A DNA stretch of 55,098 nt, from positions 1-55,098 of the forward strand of contig CALHGX010000043.1 in assembly GCA_938031185.1 (NCBI GenBank), in the 5' to 3' direction. Below, piece after piece: positions 41,002 to 50,664 of the stretch. This DNA comes from an uncultured bacterium. GTDB taxonomy: Bacteria; Verrucomicrobiota; Kiritimatiellia; CAIKKV01; CALHGX01. The first letter of the stretch is position 1. Every line of letters begins with the position of its first letter. The notes beneath the pieces are model-generated. The model worked only from the letters and a program-made list of their open reading frames with translations, had not been told where the DNA came from and ran no database searches. The position numbers were made by a program, and so were the translations under genes.

Positions 41002-41883
41002 CTAACGCCACCACCGCGCATAGAAGCCGGCCGGCAAGACGATGAAGGAATCAGGCCGATTCAATAGCATGGCGCCCGATTCCAGCGTGCCGCCGAAGCG
41101 TTCTACCCACGGCGCAAGAAAGTTCCGCATCAACGCCGGCGAAAAACCCAGCGAATGGCAGGTGAACAGCACGAACCGCGCATCGTTCGCGGTCAATTCC
41201 ATGAGCCGTTCCAGCAGCGGCAGCAGGTGGTCCTCAATGATCCACTTCTCGCCCTCCGGCCCCTTGCCGTAGCTGGGCGGGTCCAGAACGATCCCGTGAT
41301 ACCGACGGCCCCGCCGCCCTTCGCGCGCGACGAAACGCGTCGCATCATCCGTGATCCACCGGATGGGCGCTTCCTTTAGGCCGCTGGCCTCGGCATTGCG
41401 CCGCGCCCATTCGTTCACATCGCGCACGGCATCCACGTGCCAGACCTCGGCGCCCGCCTGCGCCGCCACCAGCGTCATCGCCCCGGTATAGGCGAAAAGG
41501 TGCAACACCCGCCCGCCGTCCGCCTCACGAATCCTCTCCCGCACCCAGGGCCAGTGACACGTGTGTTCCGGAAAGAGCCCCATGTGACCGAAGCCGGTGG
41601 GTTTGACGTGGAGCGCCAAGTCATCCCAGCGCATCAGCCACTGGGAGGGCAAGTTTCGGCGGAACTCCCAATGGCCACCGCCTGTCCGGCTCCGGTGATA
41701 GATACCGGCTGCGTTCTTCCACAGGGTCGGATGTTTCCGCCGCCACAGCGCCACGGGCGATGGACGGTCAAACAGATAGGCCCCAAAGCGCTCCAGTCGC
41801 CCCTCTTCGCCCGAATCGAGATATTCGTAGTCCGGACTGGGCCCCGCCGCGAGGTCCTTGGATAGCCATTGTGAACTCTTCAT
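41002..41883 (-). CDS. Class I SAM-dependent methyltransferase, RlmI/RlmK-like
   Basis: This 293-residue methyltransferase begins SQWLSKDLAAGPSPDYEYLD. Its SAM-binding core shows VLHLFAYTGAMTLVAAQAGA (motif I), followed by EVWHVDAVRDVNEWARRN and ITDDATRFV. The catalytic-region motif LDPPSYGKGPEGEKW matches the DPPxYG-type motif of the RlmI/RlmK 23S rRNA methyltransferases. It is shorter than E. coli RlmI and lacks an obvious N-terminal PUA domain. The rRNA target is inferred, not shown. The ATG at 41883 is used; a longer upstream frame looks non-coding. The 264-nt gap to the divergent GH31 gene holds no supportable feature. Confidence 0.85.
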   Translation of the reverse strand: MKSSQWLSKDLAAGPSPDYEYLDSGEEGRLERFGAYLFDRPSPVALWRRKHPTLWKNAAGIYHRSRTGGGHWEFRRNLPSQWLMRWDDLALHVKPTGFGHMGLFPEHTCHWPWVRERIREADGGRVLHLFAYTGAMTLVAAQAGAEVWHVDAVRDVNEWARRNAEASGLKEAPIRWITDDATRFVAREGRRGRRYHGIVLDPPSYGKGPEGEKWIIEDHLLPLLERLMELTANDARFVLFTCHSLGFSPALMRNFLAPWVERFGGTLESGAMLLNRPDSFIVLPAGFYARWWR

Positions 41884-42147
41884 GTCACCCGCCGGCGTCT
41901 GCGCCTTTCGTTCCCCCCTAGCCGCCTCTTTGCCCGGCGAATATGCCAGAATCCGGGGCACAAATCCAGCGCCCTTGCATGGCTGCACCGGTTCATGGCT
42001 CCCCCAGGAGGCATCCGGCGGTTCCGCATCCGGATTTCTCGTTCAGAAGCATAAACGAACAGCAAACGAATAAAACGGACCCCGGCTAGGCAACCGAAGC
42101 GAAACAATCGCACGCCGCCTTCGCAGACTGGCCTCATACACTAAAGA

Positions 42148-44238
42148 ATGATACAAACAAGACCTGAACGGCGCTTTTTGCCGATGCAAACAACAACCAT
42201 CGGGGCGTTGCGTGGTAAGGGGAAGACAAATGTGAGCACCGAGAGCATGTTCCTCCGCGAAGGCAACCGACTCATCTTTAAAAAAAACGACGACCTCGTC
42301 TGGATCGAACCTTGGGGGCGGGACAGTCTCCGGGTGCGGTGCACCGCCGAGGCCTCCATGCGAGAAGACCTTGACTGGGCCTTGCTGCCGCAGCCGCCCA
42401 TGGAGGCGGATATCGAAATTTCCGAAAAGAGCGCCCGCCTGCGCAACGGCGCCATTGAAGTCGAAGTGGACCGCCATTTCGAACTGTGTTTCCGCAAGAC
42501 CAAAGATGGGGCCATGTTGCTGCGCGAAGTGTCCGCCCACGGAGCGTCGCCCCTGCTGCGTCCGTCGGGCCGTTGCCTGCGGCCGATCGTCAACTCCGAC
42601 CTCTATCGCGTCGAGGCCCGCTTCGAGGCCACACGCGGTGAGCGGTTCTACGGCTTGGGACAGCACCGGCACGGCCTACTGGATCAGAAGGGCGCCGTGC
42701 TCGAACTGGCGCAGCGCAATTGCGAAGTGAATATTCCTTTCCTCGTTTCCAATCGCGGCTACGGTTTCCTCTGGAACAATCCCGCCATCGGACGAGTCGA
42801 GTTGGCGGCCAACGGGACACGCTGGACGGCCCACGCCGCGCGGCAACTCGATTATTGGATCACAACCGGCGCAAGTTATGCCGGCATCATGGAGCGCTAC
42901 GCCGACGCCACCGGGCACGCGCCGGTCTTGCCCCATTTCGCCTCCGGTTTCTGGCAGTGCAAACTTCGCTATTGGTCTCAGGAACAGCTTTTGTCCGTCG
43001 CGCGGGAACATAAACGACGCGGGTTGCCGTTGTCGGTCATTGTCATTGACTTCCACCACTGGCCCAAGATGGGCGATTTTCGCCTGGATCCACGGTTCTG
43101 GCCGGATCCGCAGGCCATGGTGAAGGAACTGAAAGACATGGGGATCGAGGTGATGATCTCCGTGTGGCCGGCCGTGGAATGGGTCAGCGAGAACTTCGCC
43201 GAAATGGTGCGCCTCGGCTACCTGACCCGGGCCGTGCGGGGCATGCCGGTGCACACGTTCGGTTTGAGCGGCGCTGCCCGCTACTACGACGCGACCCATC
43301 CGGAGGCGCGCCGCTATGTGTGGGCGAAGTGCAAGAAGAACTACTACGACATCGGCATCCGCGTCTTCTGGCTCGATGCCTGCGAACCGGAAACATACCC
43401 CGCCGACCACGACAACCTGCGCTACCAGCTCGGCAGCGGCAGCGAAGTCGGCAACCTGTACCCGTTCCTGCACGAGAAGGGCTTCCATGACGGCCTCAAG
43501 GAAGCCGGCGAAACGGAAATCATCACGTTGTGCCGCTCAGCCTGGGCCGGCAGTCAGCGTTTCGGCGCAGCCGTCTGGTCGGGTGACATCGAGTCCACCT
43601 TCGAGGTGCTGGCCGCTCAGGTTCGAGCCGGCCTCAATATGGCCATGAGCGGAATCCCATGGTGGACCACCGACATCGGCGGTTTTTCGGGCGGCGATCC
43701 GCGCACCCCCTACTTCCAGGAGCTGATCGTACGGTGGTTCCAGTACGGCGTTTTTTGTCCCCTCTTTCGGCTACACGGCGCGCGTGAACCGTTTGGCGAA
43801 CCCTGCACCGGCGCAGATAACGAGGTATGGTCCTTCGGCGAAAAAGCTTATGGCATCATCGCCAAAATCCTGTTCCTGCGCGAGCGGCTGCGCCCCTACA
43901 TCATGGAGCAGATGAAAACCGCCAGCCGATGCGGCACTCCACCGATGCGCCCCCTGTTTTTCGACTTCGCAGAGGATTCAAAAACCTACGAGGTCGAGGA
44001 CCAGTTCCTCTTCGGCCCCGACATCCTGGTCGCCCCCGTTCTCACGCAAGGCGCCATTTCCCGAGAAGTTTACCTTCCCGCCGGCACGCATTGGCGCGAC
44101 GCGTGGACCGGCCAGCGCTACGACGGAGGGCAAACCATTACCGCGGCAGCACCCCTGGAAACCATCCCCGTTTACCTGCGTGGCGACGCTCAATGGCCCA
44201 TCGCCGAAGGATCGTGCGCCACGGGAAACCGGGCATAG
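42148..44238 (+). CDS. Glycoside hydrolase family 31 (alpha-glucosidase/alpha-xylosidase type)
   Basis: This 696-residue GH31 enzyme has an N-terminal beta-sandwich domain up to about residue 260 (RFYGLGQHRHGLLDQKG). The catalytic barrel has the nucleophile motif FWLDACEPE with Asp410, and the acid/base Asp480 in VWSGDIESTF. Both are the residues expected for retaining GH31 enzymes. Further landmarks are GIPWWTTDIGGFSGGDP and the C-terminal beta domain FGPDILVAPVLTQGA. No signal peptide is visible, so it is probably cytoplasmic. The substrate may be an alpha-glucoside or alpha-xyloside. The start is uncertain: in-frame ATGs at 42184 and 42250 are alternatives and none has a strong ribosome site. 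It is not obviously linked to neighbours. Confidence 0.92.
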   Translation: MIQTRPERRFLPMQTTTIGALRGKGKTNVSTESMFLREGNRLIFKKNDDLVWIEPWGRDSLRVRCTAEASMREDLDWALLPQPPMEADIEISEKSARLRNGAIEVEVDRHFELCFRKTKDGAMLLREVSAHGASPLLRPSGRCLRPIVNSDLYRVEARFEATRGERFYGLGQHRHGLLDQKGAVLELAQRNCEVNIPFLVSNRGYGFLWNNPAIGRVELAANGTRWTAHAARQLDYWITTGASYAGIMERYADATGHAPVLPHFASGFWQCKLRYWSQEQLLSVAREHKRRGLPLSVIVIDFHHWPKMGDFRLDPRFWPDPQAMVKELKDMGIEVMISVWPAVEWVSENFAEMVRLGYLTRAVRGMPVHTFGLSGAARYYDATHPEARRYVWAKCKKNYYDIGIRVFWLDACEPETYPADHDNLRYQLGSGSEVGNLYPFLHEKGFHDGLKEAGETEIITLCRSAWAGSQRFGAAVWSGDIESTFEVLAAQVRAGLNMAMSGIPWWTTDIGGFSGGDPRTPYFQELIVRWFQYGVFCPLFRLHGAREPFGEPCTGADNEVWSFGEKAYGIIAKILFLRERLRPYIMEQMKTASRCGTPPMRPLFFDFAEDSKTYEVEDQFLFGPDILVAPVLTQGAISREVYLPAGTHWRDAWTGQRYDGGQTITAAAPLETIPVYLRGDAQWPIAEGSCATGNRA

Positions 44239-44418
44239 GACGCGCCCGGCGAAAGGCCTTGGCGCCCAAGGCGACCCGGCGAGGCGTCCACGCGGGGCCG
44301 GCGGTCTTCGGCCGCGTATCATACGTCCGAGGATCGCCTGAACAAGAATATCCTCGCCGCGGCGCTTCTCGCGCCTTGAACCTGCGGCACTCGCTCCATT
44401 GCAACATCCGGTGGAAAA

Positions 44419-44452
44419 TGTATATTGACATATACAAATAAGATCATATTAT
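44419..44452 (+). promoter_or_regulatory. Promoter with overlapping operator for the ArsR gene
   Basis: The -35 TTGACA (44425-44430) is consensus and lies 16 nt from -10 TATTAT (44447-44452). A perfect palindrome TGTATAT-N4-ATATACA (44419-44436) covers the -35, a usual arrangement for an ArsR-type self-repressor. Seven bases separate the -10 from the A of the ATG at 44460, so the transcript probably starts at or within a base of the start codon (leaderless). The other bases in the gap 44239-44418 show nothing recognisable. Confidence 0.8.
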
Positions 44453-44459
44453 TGCTCCC

Positions 44460-44783
44460 ATGAATACGTCTCGTGTCGTTGGATCAAGGCCGGTTCCGGA
44501 AGAAGATCTGCTCGCGCGGATGGCGGACCGATTGCGTGTGCTGGGACATCCGGACCGCCTGCGGCTGCTGGCGCTGCTGGAGAGAGAAAAAAACGCGCCG
44601 GTGCATGCCATGACCGAGGCCCTGGGGCGGCCCCAGGCCGCTGTTTCACGCCATCTCGCCCAAATGCGCCGCGCCGGCGTTCTCCGGGCCGAACGGCGGG
44701 GCCAAGAAGTGTGGTACGCCGTCGCCGACCCCAACGCCTTCACTATTCTGCGCTGCATTCGAAGCCACCAGCAGGCGCCCTGA
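44460..44783 (+). CDS. ArsR/SmtB-family winged-helix repressor
   Basis: This 107-residue DNA-binding repressor has an HTH at about residues 45-70 (MTEALGRPQAAVSRHLAQMR), then RRAGVLRAERRGQEVWYAV, the recognition and wing parts. The usual metal-binding ELCVC motif in the recognition-adjacent helix is absent, and the only Cys is near the C terminus (ILRCIRSH). Persulfide-sensing ArsR proteins of the BigR/SqrR type use two cysteines, so its sensing chemistry is unclear. It is followed after 32 nt by the sulfur-handling four-domain protein, and its promoter has a palindromic operator, so it most likely represses both. Confidence 0.88.
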   Translation: MNTSRVVGSRPVPEEDLLARMADRLRVLGHPDRLRLLALLEREKNAPVHAMTEALGRPQAAVSRHLAQMRRAGVLRAERRGQEVWYAVADPNAFTILRCIRSHQQAP

Positions 44784-44815
44784 ACATTTCGGCTTTTTCG
44801 AAAAGGAAGTGAACC

Positions 44816-47266
44816 ATGAAAATCGTGATCATCGGCGGCGTGGCAGCGGGTATGTCCTGCGCCGCACGGACTCGAAGGCTGGACGAGAAGGCGGAGATCG
44901 TCGTGCTCGAAAGAGGACTGCACGTTTCATTCGCGAACTGCGGCCTGCCCTACCACATCAGCGGCGTCATTCCCGATCGGGACAACCTTTTGCTGCAAAC
45001 CCCCGAGAGCCTCAAGCAGTCCCTGAACCTCGATGTCCGCATCGGCCATGAAGTGCTTTCCATTGATCGGATGCAGCGAACGGTCACGGTGCGCGAGGTC
45101 GCCGGAGGCCGGGAATACGCAGAGCCTTATGACGCGCTGGTGCTGTGTCCGGGCGCCACCCCTCTTCGCCCGAACCTGCCGGGAATAGACCACCCCAGGG
45201 TCTTCGTGCTGCGCAATATAGACGACATGGATCGCATCAAGGCGGTCGTGGACGCCGGCGCGCAGAGCGCTGTCGTTATCGGAGGTGGTTACATCGGCGT
45301 GGAAATGGCCGAAAACCTTCGCGTCCGGGGCATAACCGTGGACCTCGTCGAAATGATGAACCAGATCATGCCGCCACTGGATTACGAAATGGCGCGCGAC
45401 TTGGAAAACCACCTCCGCGCCCATGGCGTACGGCTCCATCTCGGCACCGCTGCGGCCGCTTTCCGCGATGCCGCCGGGCGCCTGGCGGTCGAGCTGCAAA
45501 ACGCCACTACGCTGACCGCCGATTTTGCGGTGCTTTCCGTCGGCGTCCGCCCCGACAGCGCACTGGCGCACGCCGCCGGCCTCGACGTGAACGAACGGGG
45601 CGCCATCCGGGTGGACGCCCACATGCGCACGAGCGATCCGCACATCTACGCGGCCGGGGACGCGGTGGAGGTGAAGGATTTGGTAACCGACGAACCGGCG
45701 TTCGTGCCGCTAGCCGGCCCGGCCAACCGCCAGGGGCGCATCGCCGCGGACAACATTTGCGGCCGCGCAAGCGCGTACACCTCCACGCAAGGCACGGCCA
45801 TCGTCAAGGTCTTCGACATGACCGGTGGCGGCACAGGCGCTTCCGAACGAACCCTGCAACGGAAAAAAATGCCCTACCGGAAAATCTATGTTCATCCCTC
45901 CGGACATGCCGGCTACTACCCCGGCTCGGCGCCTATGCACCTCAAGCTGCTCTTCAGCCCCGACACGGGCAAGCTGCTCGGCGCGCAAGTGGTCGGGTTT
46001 GACGGCGTGGACAAGCGGCTTGACGTGCTGGCCACCGCCCTCCGTGCCGGGCTGACGGTGTATGATCTGGAACACTTGGAACTAGCCTACGCCCCGCCCT
46101 ATGGCTCGGCCAAGGACCCGGTGAACATGGCCGGTTTTGTGGCCGCTAATCTCCTGCGGGGCGACGTGGAGTTTTGGTACGCGGAGGATTTTCCGGAGCG
46201 TACGCAGGACGCCTTTATTCTGGACGTACGCAGCCCCGCCGAATACGAGACTTGGCACATTCCCGGCGCCGCCAACATTCCGCTGGGGCGGCTGCGGTCC
46301 CGCCTGGACCGCATTCCGCGAGACCGGCGCGTCCTGCTCTATTGCAAAGTGGGATTCCGCAGCTACCTGGCGTATCGGCTGCTCAAACAAAACGGGTTCG
46401 ACCGCGTTGCCACGCTCGCCGGCGGCAGCATGACGTTCTGCAGCTATCATCCCACCAGCGTCTGCACCGGACTGCCTGAGCCCCCTCTGCTGGCTTACGC
46501 CGAAGAGAAAATGGCCGTCGCCACGCCACCGCCCACGGGACGCGTCGTGGAGGTGGACTGCTGCGGTCTGCAGTGCCCCGGCCCGATTCAACGTCTTCAT
46601 CAAGCCATCGAGGAAATCGCCGTCGGCGATGAACTGCAGGTCTGCGCCAGCGACCCCGGCTTCGAGAACGATGCCCCCGCCTGGTGCCGCCATAACGGAC
46701 ACCAACTGCTGGCCGTTGAACGGCAGGGAGCAAAAACCGTCGTGCGCATTCGGAAGGGCGCGCCGGTGCTGCCGCCGGCCGTGGACGCTCCCAGCCGCGA
46801 ACGAAAGACACTGGTCGTGTTCTCGGGCGAACTGGACAAGGTGCTGGCCGCGTTCGTGATCGCCAACGGCGCGCGCGCCATGGGCAGCGAGGTGACCATG
46901 TTTTTCACATTCTGGGGGCTGAATGCGCTGCGCAAACCGGTGCCGCCGCCGCCAAGCAAGGCATGGCTCGACCGCATGTTCGGCTGGATGATGCCCCGTG
47001 GCGCCGACGCCTTGGCGCTCTCGCGCATGCACTTCCTCGGGGCGGGCACGGCGCTCATGAAGCATGTGATGCGGCGCAAGGGCGTGCCGGCTCTCCCCAA
47101 GATGATTGAGACGGCCCAACAAAGCGGGGTGCGCCTCGTCGCCTGCACGATGTCCATGGATATCATGGGCCTGCAACAGCGGGAACTGCTCGATGGCGTG
47201 GAGCTAGGCGGCGTGGCGGCGTTTCTGGATGACGCCAGCCATTCCGACACCACGCTTTTCATCTGA
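44816..47266 (+). CDS. Four-domain CoA-disulfide reductase/rhodanese/TusA/DsrE protein
   Basis: This 816-residue cytoplasmic protein has the following order. Residues 1-450 form an FAD/NAD-dependent CoA-disulfide or CoA-persulfide reductase with GGVAAGMSCAAR and redox Cys42 in FANCGLPYHISG. About 461-545 is a rhodanese domain with Cys510 in LLYCKVGFRS. About 575-655 is a TusA-like domain with CGLQCPGPI (Cys587). About 660-816 is a DsrE-like domain with Cys777 in ACTMSMDIMG. Together the cysteines could pass sulfane sulfur from one domain to the next while the first domain reduces CoA persulfide. Related fusions are known in bacteria; substrates here are inferred. The ATG at 44816 has AAAAGGAAG upstream. 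Confidence 0.88.
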   Translation: MKIVIIGGVAAGMSCAARTRRLDEKAEIVVLERGLHVSFANCGLPYHISGVIPDRDNLLLQTPESLKQSLNLDVRIGHEVLSIDRMQRTVTVREVAGGREYAEPYDALVLCPGATPLRPNLPGIDHPRVFVLRNIDDMDRIKAVVDAGAQSAVVIGGGYIGVEMAENLRVRGITVDLVEMMNQIMPPLDYEMARDLENHLRAHGVRLHLGTAAAAFRDAAGRLAVELQNATTLTADFAVLSVGVRPDSALAHAAGLDVNERGAIRVDAHMRTSDPHIYAAGDAVEVKDLVTDEPAFVPLAGPANRQGRIAADNICGRASAYTSTQGTAIVKVFDMTGGGTGASERTLQRKKMPYRKIYVHPSGHAGYYPGSAPMHLKLLFSPDTGKLLGAQVVGFDGVDKRLDVLATALRAGLTVYDLEHLELAYAPPYGSAKDPVNMAGFVAANLLRGDVEFWYAEDFPERTQDAFILDVRSPAEYETWHIPGAANIPLGRLRSRLDRIPRDRRVLLYCKVGFRSYLAYRLLKQNGFDRVATLAGGSMTFCSYHPTSVCTGLPEPPLLAYAEEKMAVATPPPTGRVVEVDCCGLQCPGPIQRLHQAIEEIAVGDELQVCASDPGFENDAPAWCRHNGHQLLAVERQGAKTVVRIRKGAPVLPPAVDAPSRERKTLVVFSGELDKVLAAFVIANGARAMGSEVTMFFTFWGLNALRKPVPPPPSKAWLDRMFGWMMPRGADALALSRMHFLGAGTALMKHVMRRKGVPALPKMIETAQQSGVRLVACTMSMDIMGLQQRELLDGVELGGVAAFLDDASHSDTTLFI

Positions 47267-47278
47267 CCGTTCCCCCCT

Positions 47279-49255
47279 TCATCGGGCGCGGGTAAGGCCA
47301 AGGCGCAGGGAGGGCAGGACCTCGTTCTCAAGCGTGTCGTTCAAGTCGAAGAGCATGAAGCCGGGCGCGCCGGCCGTTCGCGCCTCTCGTATCTGCTCGA
47401 TGACGCCCACCGCGTCGAGGCGGCTTTCGTTCGCCGTGACGCCGACGCCGGGATAAACCCGGCCAGCCGCGCCGGGCAGCACAAGCTGCGTGACCGTCAT
47501 CTGCCGGAAGGCGGCGCGGTCCGCCGTGTAGTTCATCGGGCAGACGAAATCCACCAGCCCCGCCTTGAGCCAGCGGCCCCAGTCTTGCCCGATGGAACGC
47601 CGGCAGGCGGGATAGCCGGGAAAGACGGCCGCCGACAAACGCAAACCCGGTTTGACGCGGCGCAATTCCCGCCGCACATCGGCCACGAAGCGGGTGATCT
47701 GCTCGCAGCGCCATTCCACCCATTCGTTGGTGAAGCGGCCGGTTCGCACCTCCTCCGGCCAGCGCCGAACGCGGCATCCCGTATCCCGCTGGAACCGTGC
47801 CCGGCACCCTTCACAGAAACAACTGTCGGCGCCGGGAAAGCGAATGAAGTCAAGATGGATGCCGGTCCAGTCGTATCGCGCCGCCAAATCTCGAATGGCC
47901 GCCAGTTCCTCCGCGCGATTCCGGGGATCGGTGGGGCACATCCAATCCCGCGGCGCGCCGCGATCCGTTACCTGAAGCCGGCCTTGCCGGCGCAATTCCC
48001 GCAAACGCTCCGGATCAGCGCCGTCCATACTCCAGCAAATCTTCCAGGCGTGCGCCTCCAGTCCGTAACGGCGTGCCGCCGCTGTGCAGAGCGCCGCCTG
48101 GTCGCCATGCGCGGCCACGCGGGGAGAGACGGCCGTCACCTCGCTCTCGTAGAGCGCGCCACCCGGCCGCGCCACATTCGGGAAGACCGCCGTCATGCCC
48201 GCGCGCGCGAGTATTTCGCAGGTGCGGTCCCAGCGGCCCGGATATCGCCCCAGGCCGGAATGATCCCATACCCCCCGGAACTCGCCGCGGCGCGGCGATT
48301 GTGCGGCCGCATAGGCCTCCACGAGCAGCCGCCTCGTGTCCGCGGCCGCCACCCACGCTTCCGGGTGGCGGCCGCCCGCCTGCAGCGCGACCGCCTCGCG
48401 ATGCCGCTGTTCCGCTGCTCGCAGACGGTTTTCCTGCTCCGAAGGGAGCGGACGGGCGGCCATGCGCCGGATGGCCGCCGCCGTATCGGCAACGCCCTCC
48501 GCGATGCCGATCCGCCCTGCGCCGGCCACGGCATGCGCCGCCGCCATGCGCCAGATGGCCGGATCAAGCTGTCCGAGCACGGCCAACAACATGTGTTTCT
48601 TGCCCGCCGAATCGCTCTCCAGGAGCACGTGCGACATCCAGGCGCCGCGCGATGAGATCACCCATGCCGGCAGGTCCGTTACGCGGCCGGCATGATCCTC
48701 CCAGTAGGCCGCCACCCGAGCGTCCGCCACCGCAGGATAAACAGGCCGAATGTTCGCCGAATCCTGCCGCACCCGCGATGGCGCATGCGCCGGAGCGTCC
48801 TGCCCGAACCGTATGGATCGCCACGGTCCGGCTTTCGAGGCCACGGTGTAAGGCCCCAAACGCATTCCCAACAACGCCGCCAGTTCCTCCGATCCCGAAT
48901 AGAACACCACGAGCTTTTCGCCGCGGGACAACCGACGCCGCAGGGCGGCCAGGACCTGCGGCGACGGCAAAGGGTTGTAGGGAAGGGCCACCAGGCGCGG
49001 GGCCGCTGTTTCCCGGAACAACGCGTCCTCGTCCATCAAGCGACACGGCACTCCGGCTTCGGCGAGCCAGCGAGCCAGTCGAGCGGACACAGCCTGACCA
49101 TATTTCCGTTCAGCGGCATTGGGTGCAGAAGAGGCCGGCTGCGCGATCCATACCGCCTCGCGGTCCGCCAGCGCCGAGCTCATACCCCATCCCGGCGGCG
49201 CACCGATCGCGCCGGCGGCCAGCAGCGTCGTCAATCCAAGGAAACGGCCCAGCAT
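47279..49255 (-). CDS. Secreted GHL10-type glycoside hydrolase-like protein
   Basis: This 658-residue protein has an N-terminal signal segment (GRFLGLTTLLAAGAIGAPPG) and an N-terminal region of about 290 residues that is not recognised. The C-terminal half resembles the GHL10 (DUF187) barrel family: EFRGVWDHSGLGRYPGRWDR, TCEILARAGMTAVFPNV, RYDWTGIHLDFIRFPGADSC, FVCPMNYTADRAA and GFMLFDLNDTLENEVLP. The family is proposed to act on polysaccharides or cell-wall material, but the reaction is not established. Conserved acidic residues in the HLDFIRFPG segment fit a TIM-barrel enzyme. The start is 27 nt downstream of the stop of the minus-strand gene at 49283, so co-transcription is possible. Confidence 0.75.
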   Translation of the reverse strand: MLGRFLGLTTLLAAGAIGAPPGWGMSSALADREAVWIAQPASSAPNAAERKYGQAVSARLARWLAEAGVPCRLMDEDALFRETAAPRLVALPYNPLPSPQVLAALRRRLSRGEKLVVFYSGSEELAALLGMRLGPYTVASKAGPWRSIRFGQDAPAHAPSRVRQDSANIRPVYPAVADARVAAYWEDHAGRVTDLPAWVISSRGAWMSHVLLESDSAGKKHMLLAVLGQLDPAIWRMAAAHAVAGAGRIGIAEGVADTAAAIRRMAARPLPSEQENRLRAAEQRHREAVALQAGGRHPEAWVAAADTRRLLVEAYAAAQSPRRGEFRGVWDHSGLGRYPGRWDRTCEILARAGMTAVFPNVARPGGALYESEVTAVSPRVAAHGDQAALCTAAARRYGLEAHAWKICWSMDGADPERLRELRRQGRLQVTDRGAPRDWMCPTDPRNRAEELAAIRDLAARYDWTGIHLDFIRFPGADSCFCEGCRARFQRDTGCRVRRWPEEVRTGRFTNEWVEWRCEQITRFVADVRRELRRVKPGLRLSAAVFPGYPACRRSIGQDWGRWLKAGLVDFVCPMNYTADRAAFRQMTVTQLVLPGAAGRVYPGVGVTANESRLDAVGVIEQIREARTAGAPGFMLFDLNDTLENEVLPSLRLGLTRAR

Positions 49256-49282
49256 GAAAAAGGGTCCAGCGTCCGACGGCTT

Positions 49283-49918
49283 TCAGCGCCGCTCCACGGC
49301 TTCCGGCGGGGAGGGTTGCGCCTGCATGCGGTGAAAAATCACTTCCACCACCCGGTGGTACAGCCCTTCGTTGAGGTGCCGGCTTTCCAGCGCGAATCGC
49401 ACGGTGTAGCGGTATCCGCGCTCGCGATCATCGGCAACGAACGTTCCTCCGATTCGCTCCCGATCCCAGAAGACCTCCGGTATCTCCGCCCACTCCAGGA
49501 GCCACACCAGCAGAAACGGTAGCAACTCCGCGTCAAGATACTCCAGGTCTATGGCGTGTTCGGTCATCTCCTTGTCGCCGGCAAACAACCGCAGTTGCAC
49601 CGTGCAAGGCGGGCCGATGATTTCCAAGGCGGCCATGGCGTCCTGAAACGCGGCCATCACGTCCTCTTCATTCAGGCTTTCCATATCCCGCTGCAGGGCG
49701 GAGGTTGGGCTCAGCAGGTCCGGCCCCAGCGGGCCGCCGGTGGAGGCCGCCAGCACAAGCTTGGTGCATTCGGGGCAGTCATGCGCGACTTCATCCAGGA
49801 GGCATGTCCAGAACTTCGCGGCGGTGTTGTCGTAGGGCAGATTCCGCACGTGAAGCTGCCGGGCCCCGAAGGGCGCGCCGTTTGGGGACTTGTCTTGCTT
49901 TCGGGGTGTCGAGCTCAT
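49283..49918 (-). CDS. Conserved-looking hypothetical protein
   Basis: This 211-residue protein has no signal peptide or membrane segment. The N terminus is polar, the middle is acidic and helical (SLNEEDVMAAFQDAMAALEI), and the C-terminal part looks like an alpha/beta domain (LEYLDAELLPFLLVWLLEW, YRYTVRFALESRHLNEG). A CPEC pair near residues 48-51 might bind metal, but no partner pair was seen. I do not recognise the family. Its start at 49918 faces the decayed ThiF-like gene across a short gap, and it precedes the GHL10 gene on the same strand. Confidence 0.5.
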   Translation of the reverse strand: MSSTPRKQDKSPNGAPFGARQLHVRNLPYDNTAAKFWTCLLDEVAHDCPECTKLVLAASTGGPLGPDLLSPTSALQRDMESLNEEDVMAAFQDAMAALEIIGPPCTVQLRLFAGDKEMTEHAIDLEYLDAELLPFLLVWLLEWAEIPEVFWDRERIGGTFVADDRERGYRYTVRFALESRHLNEGLYHRVVEVIFHRMQAQPSPPEAVERR

Positions 49919-50019
49919 CTCTTTCCCTCGGCCTTATTATGCCTTTTGCTCCGCGCGAAAGCAACCCGTCGTCTTCTTGCCTTGCGCCTTGCGCTGCTCG
50001 TGCTCCAGGTTGTGGGCCA

Positions 50020-50622
50020 CGCCGTGGCGAATTTTTCATCGGAAACCGGCCGGCCGAAGGGCGAGTCGGTGGCGGACAAGCGCCGGGCGATCAATCCGGA
50101 ATCGACCATGCGTCCGCGTCCCGAGCGGCTCCGGGCGGCCAACACCCTGACCGTGCTGCGGGACTACGACTTCATAGACGCCACAGACAACGTCGCCGCA
50201 AAGTTCCTCCTGGCCGATGCCTGCCATCTGGCCGGCACGCCGTATTCTCACGCCGGCGTGCTGCGTTTCAAGGGGCAGACCATGACCGCACGTCCGGGCC
50301 AAACGACCTGCTATCGCTGCCTGTTCGAAGCCTGTCGCCGCCGGGCGCCGCGCCTTCACCCGCCCAAGCGGGGGAGGGTGTTGGCGCGTGGACCGGCTTG
50401 ACCGGAACCATGCAGCCGATCGAAACCGTCAAGTTCCTGCTCGGCCTCGGCGATTGGCTCGCCGACCGGCCGCTGGTGTTTGACGCCCTGCGCATGGCGT
50501 GCCGGGAGGCGCGCTGCCGGCGCGACGAGGCATGCACGCTTTGCGGCCGTCATCCCTGCATCACGGCGCTGCAGGACGCAGCCACGGCGGAGCAAGAGCA
50601 TTTCGAGCCAAATGAAGCGATA
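50020..50622 (+). pseudogene. Decayed ThiF/MoeB/HesA-family adenylyltransferase gene
   Basis: The central part in one frame encodes GRPKGESVADKRRAINPEST, VLRDYDFIDATDNVAAKFLL and TTCYRCLFEA, which match E1-like adenylyltransferases including the first zinc CxxC. At about 50329-50335 a one-base shift moves the reading to another frame with PPGAAPS, GTMQPIETVKFLLGLGD and CTLCGRHPCITAL (second CxxC). Before about 50045 the frame is again disturbed, and the N-terminal nucleotide-binding GxGGxG part is missing: the divergent neighbour starts at 49918 and leaves no room for it. The gene is therefore truncated and frameshifted. A single sequencing error could explain one shift but not the missing N terminus. 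Confidence 0.75.
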
Positions 50623-50664
50623 ATAGGATTCGACACGCCCGTTCCAATGACCGAGAATAGCGGC

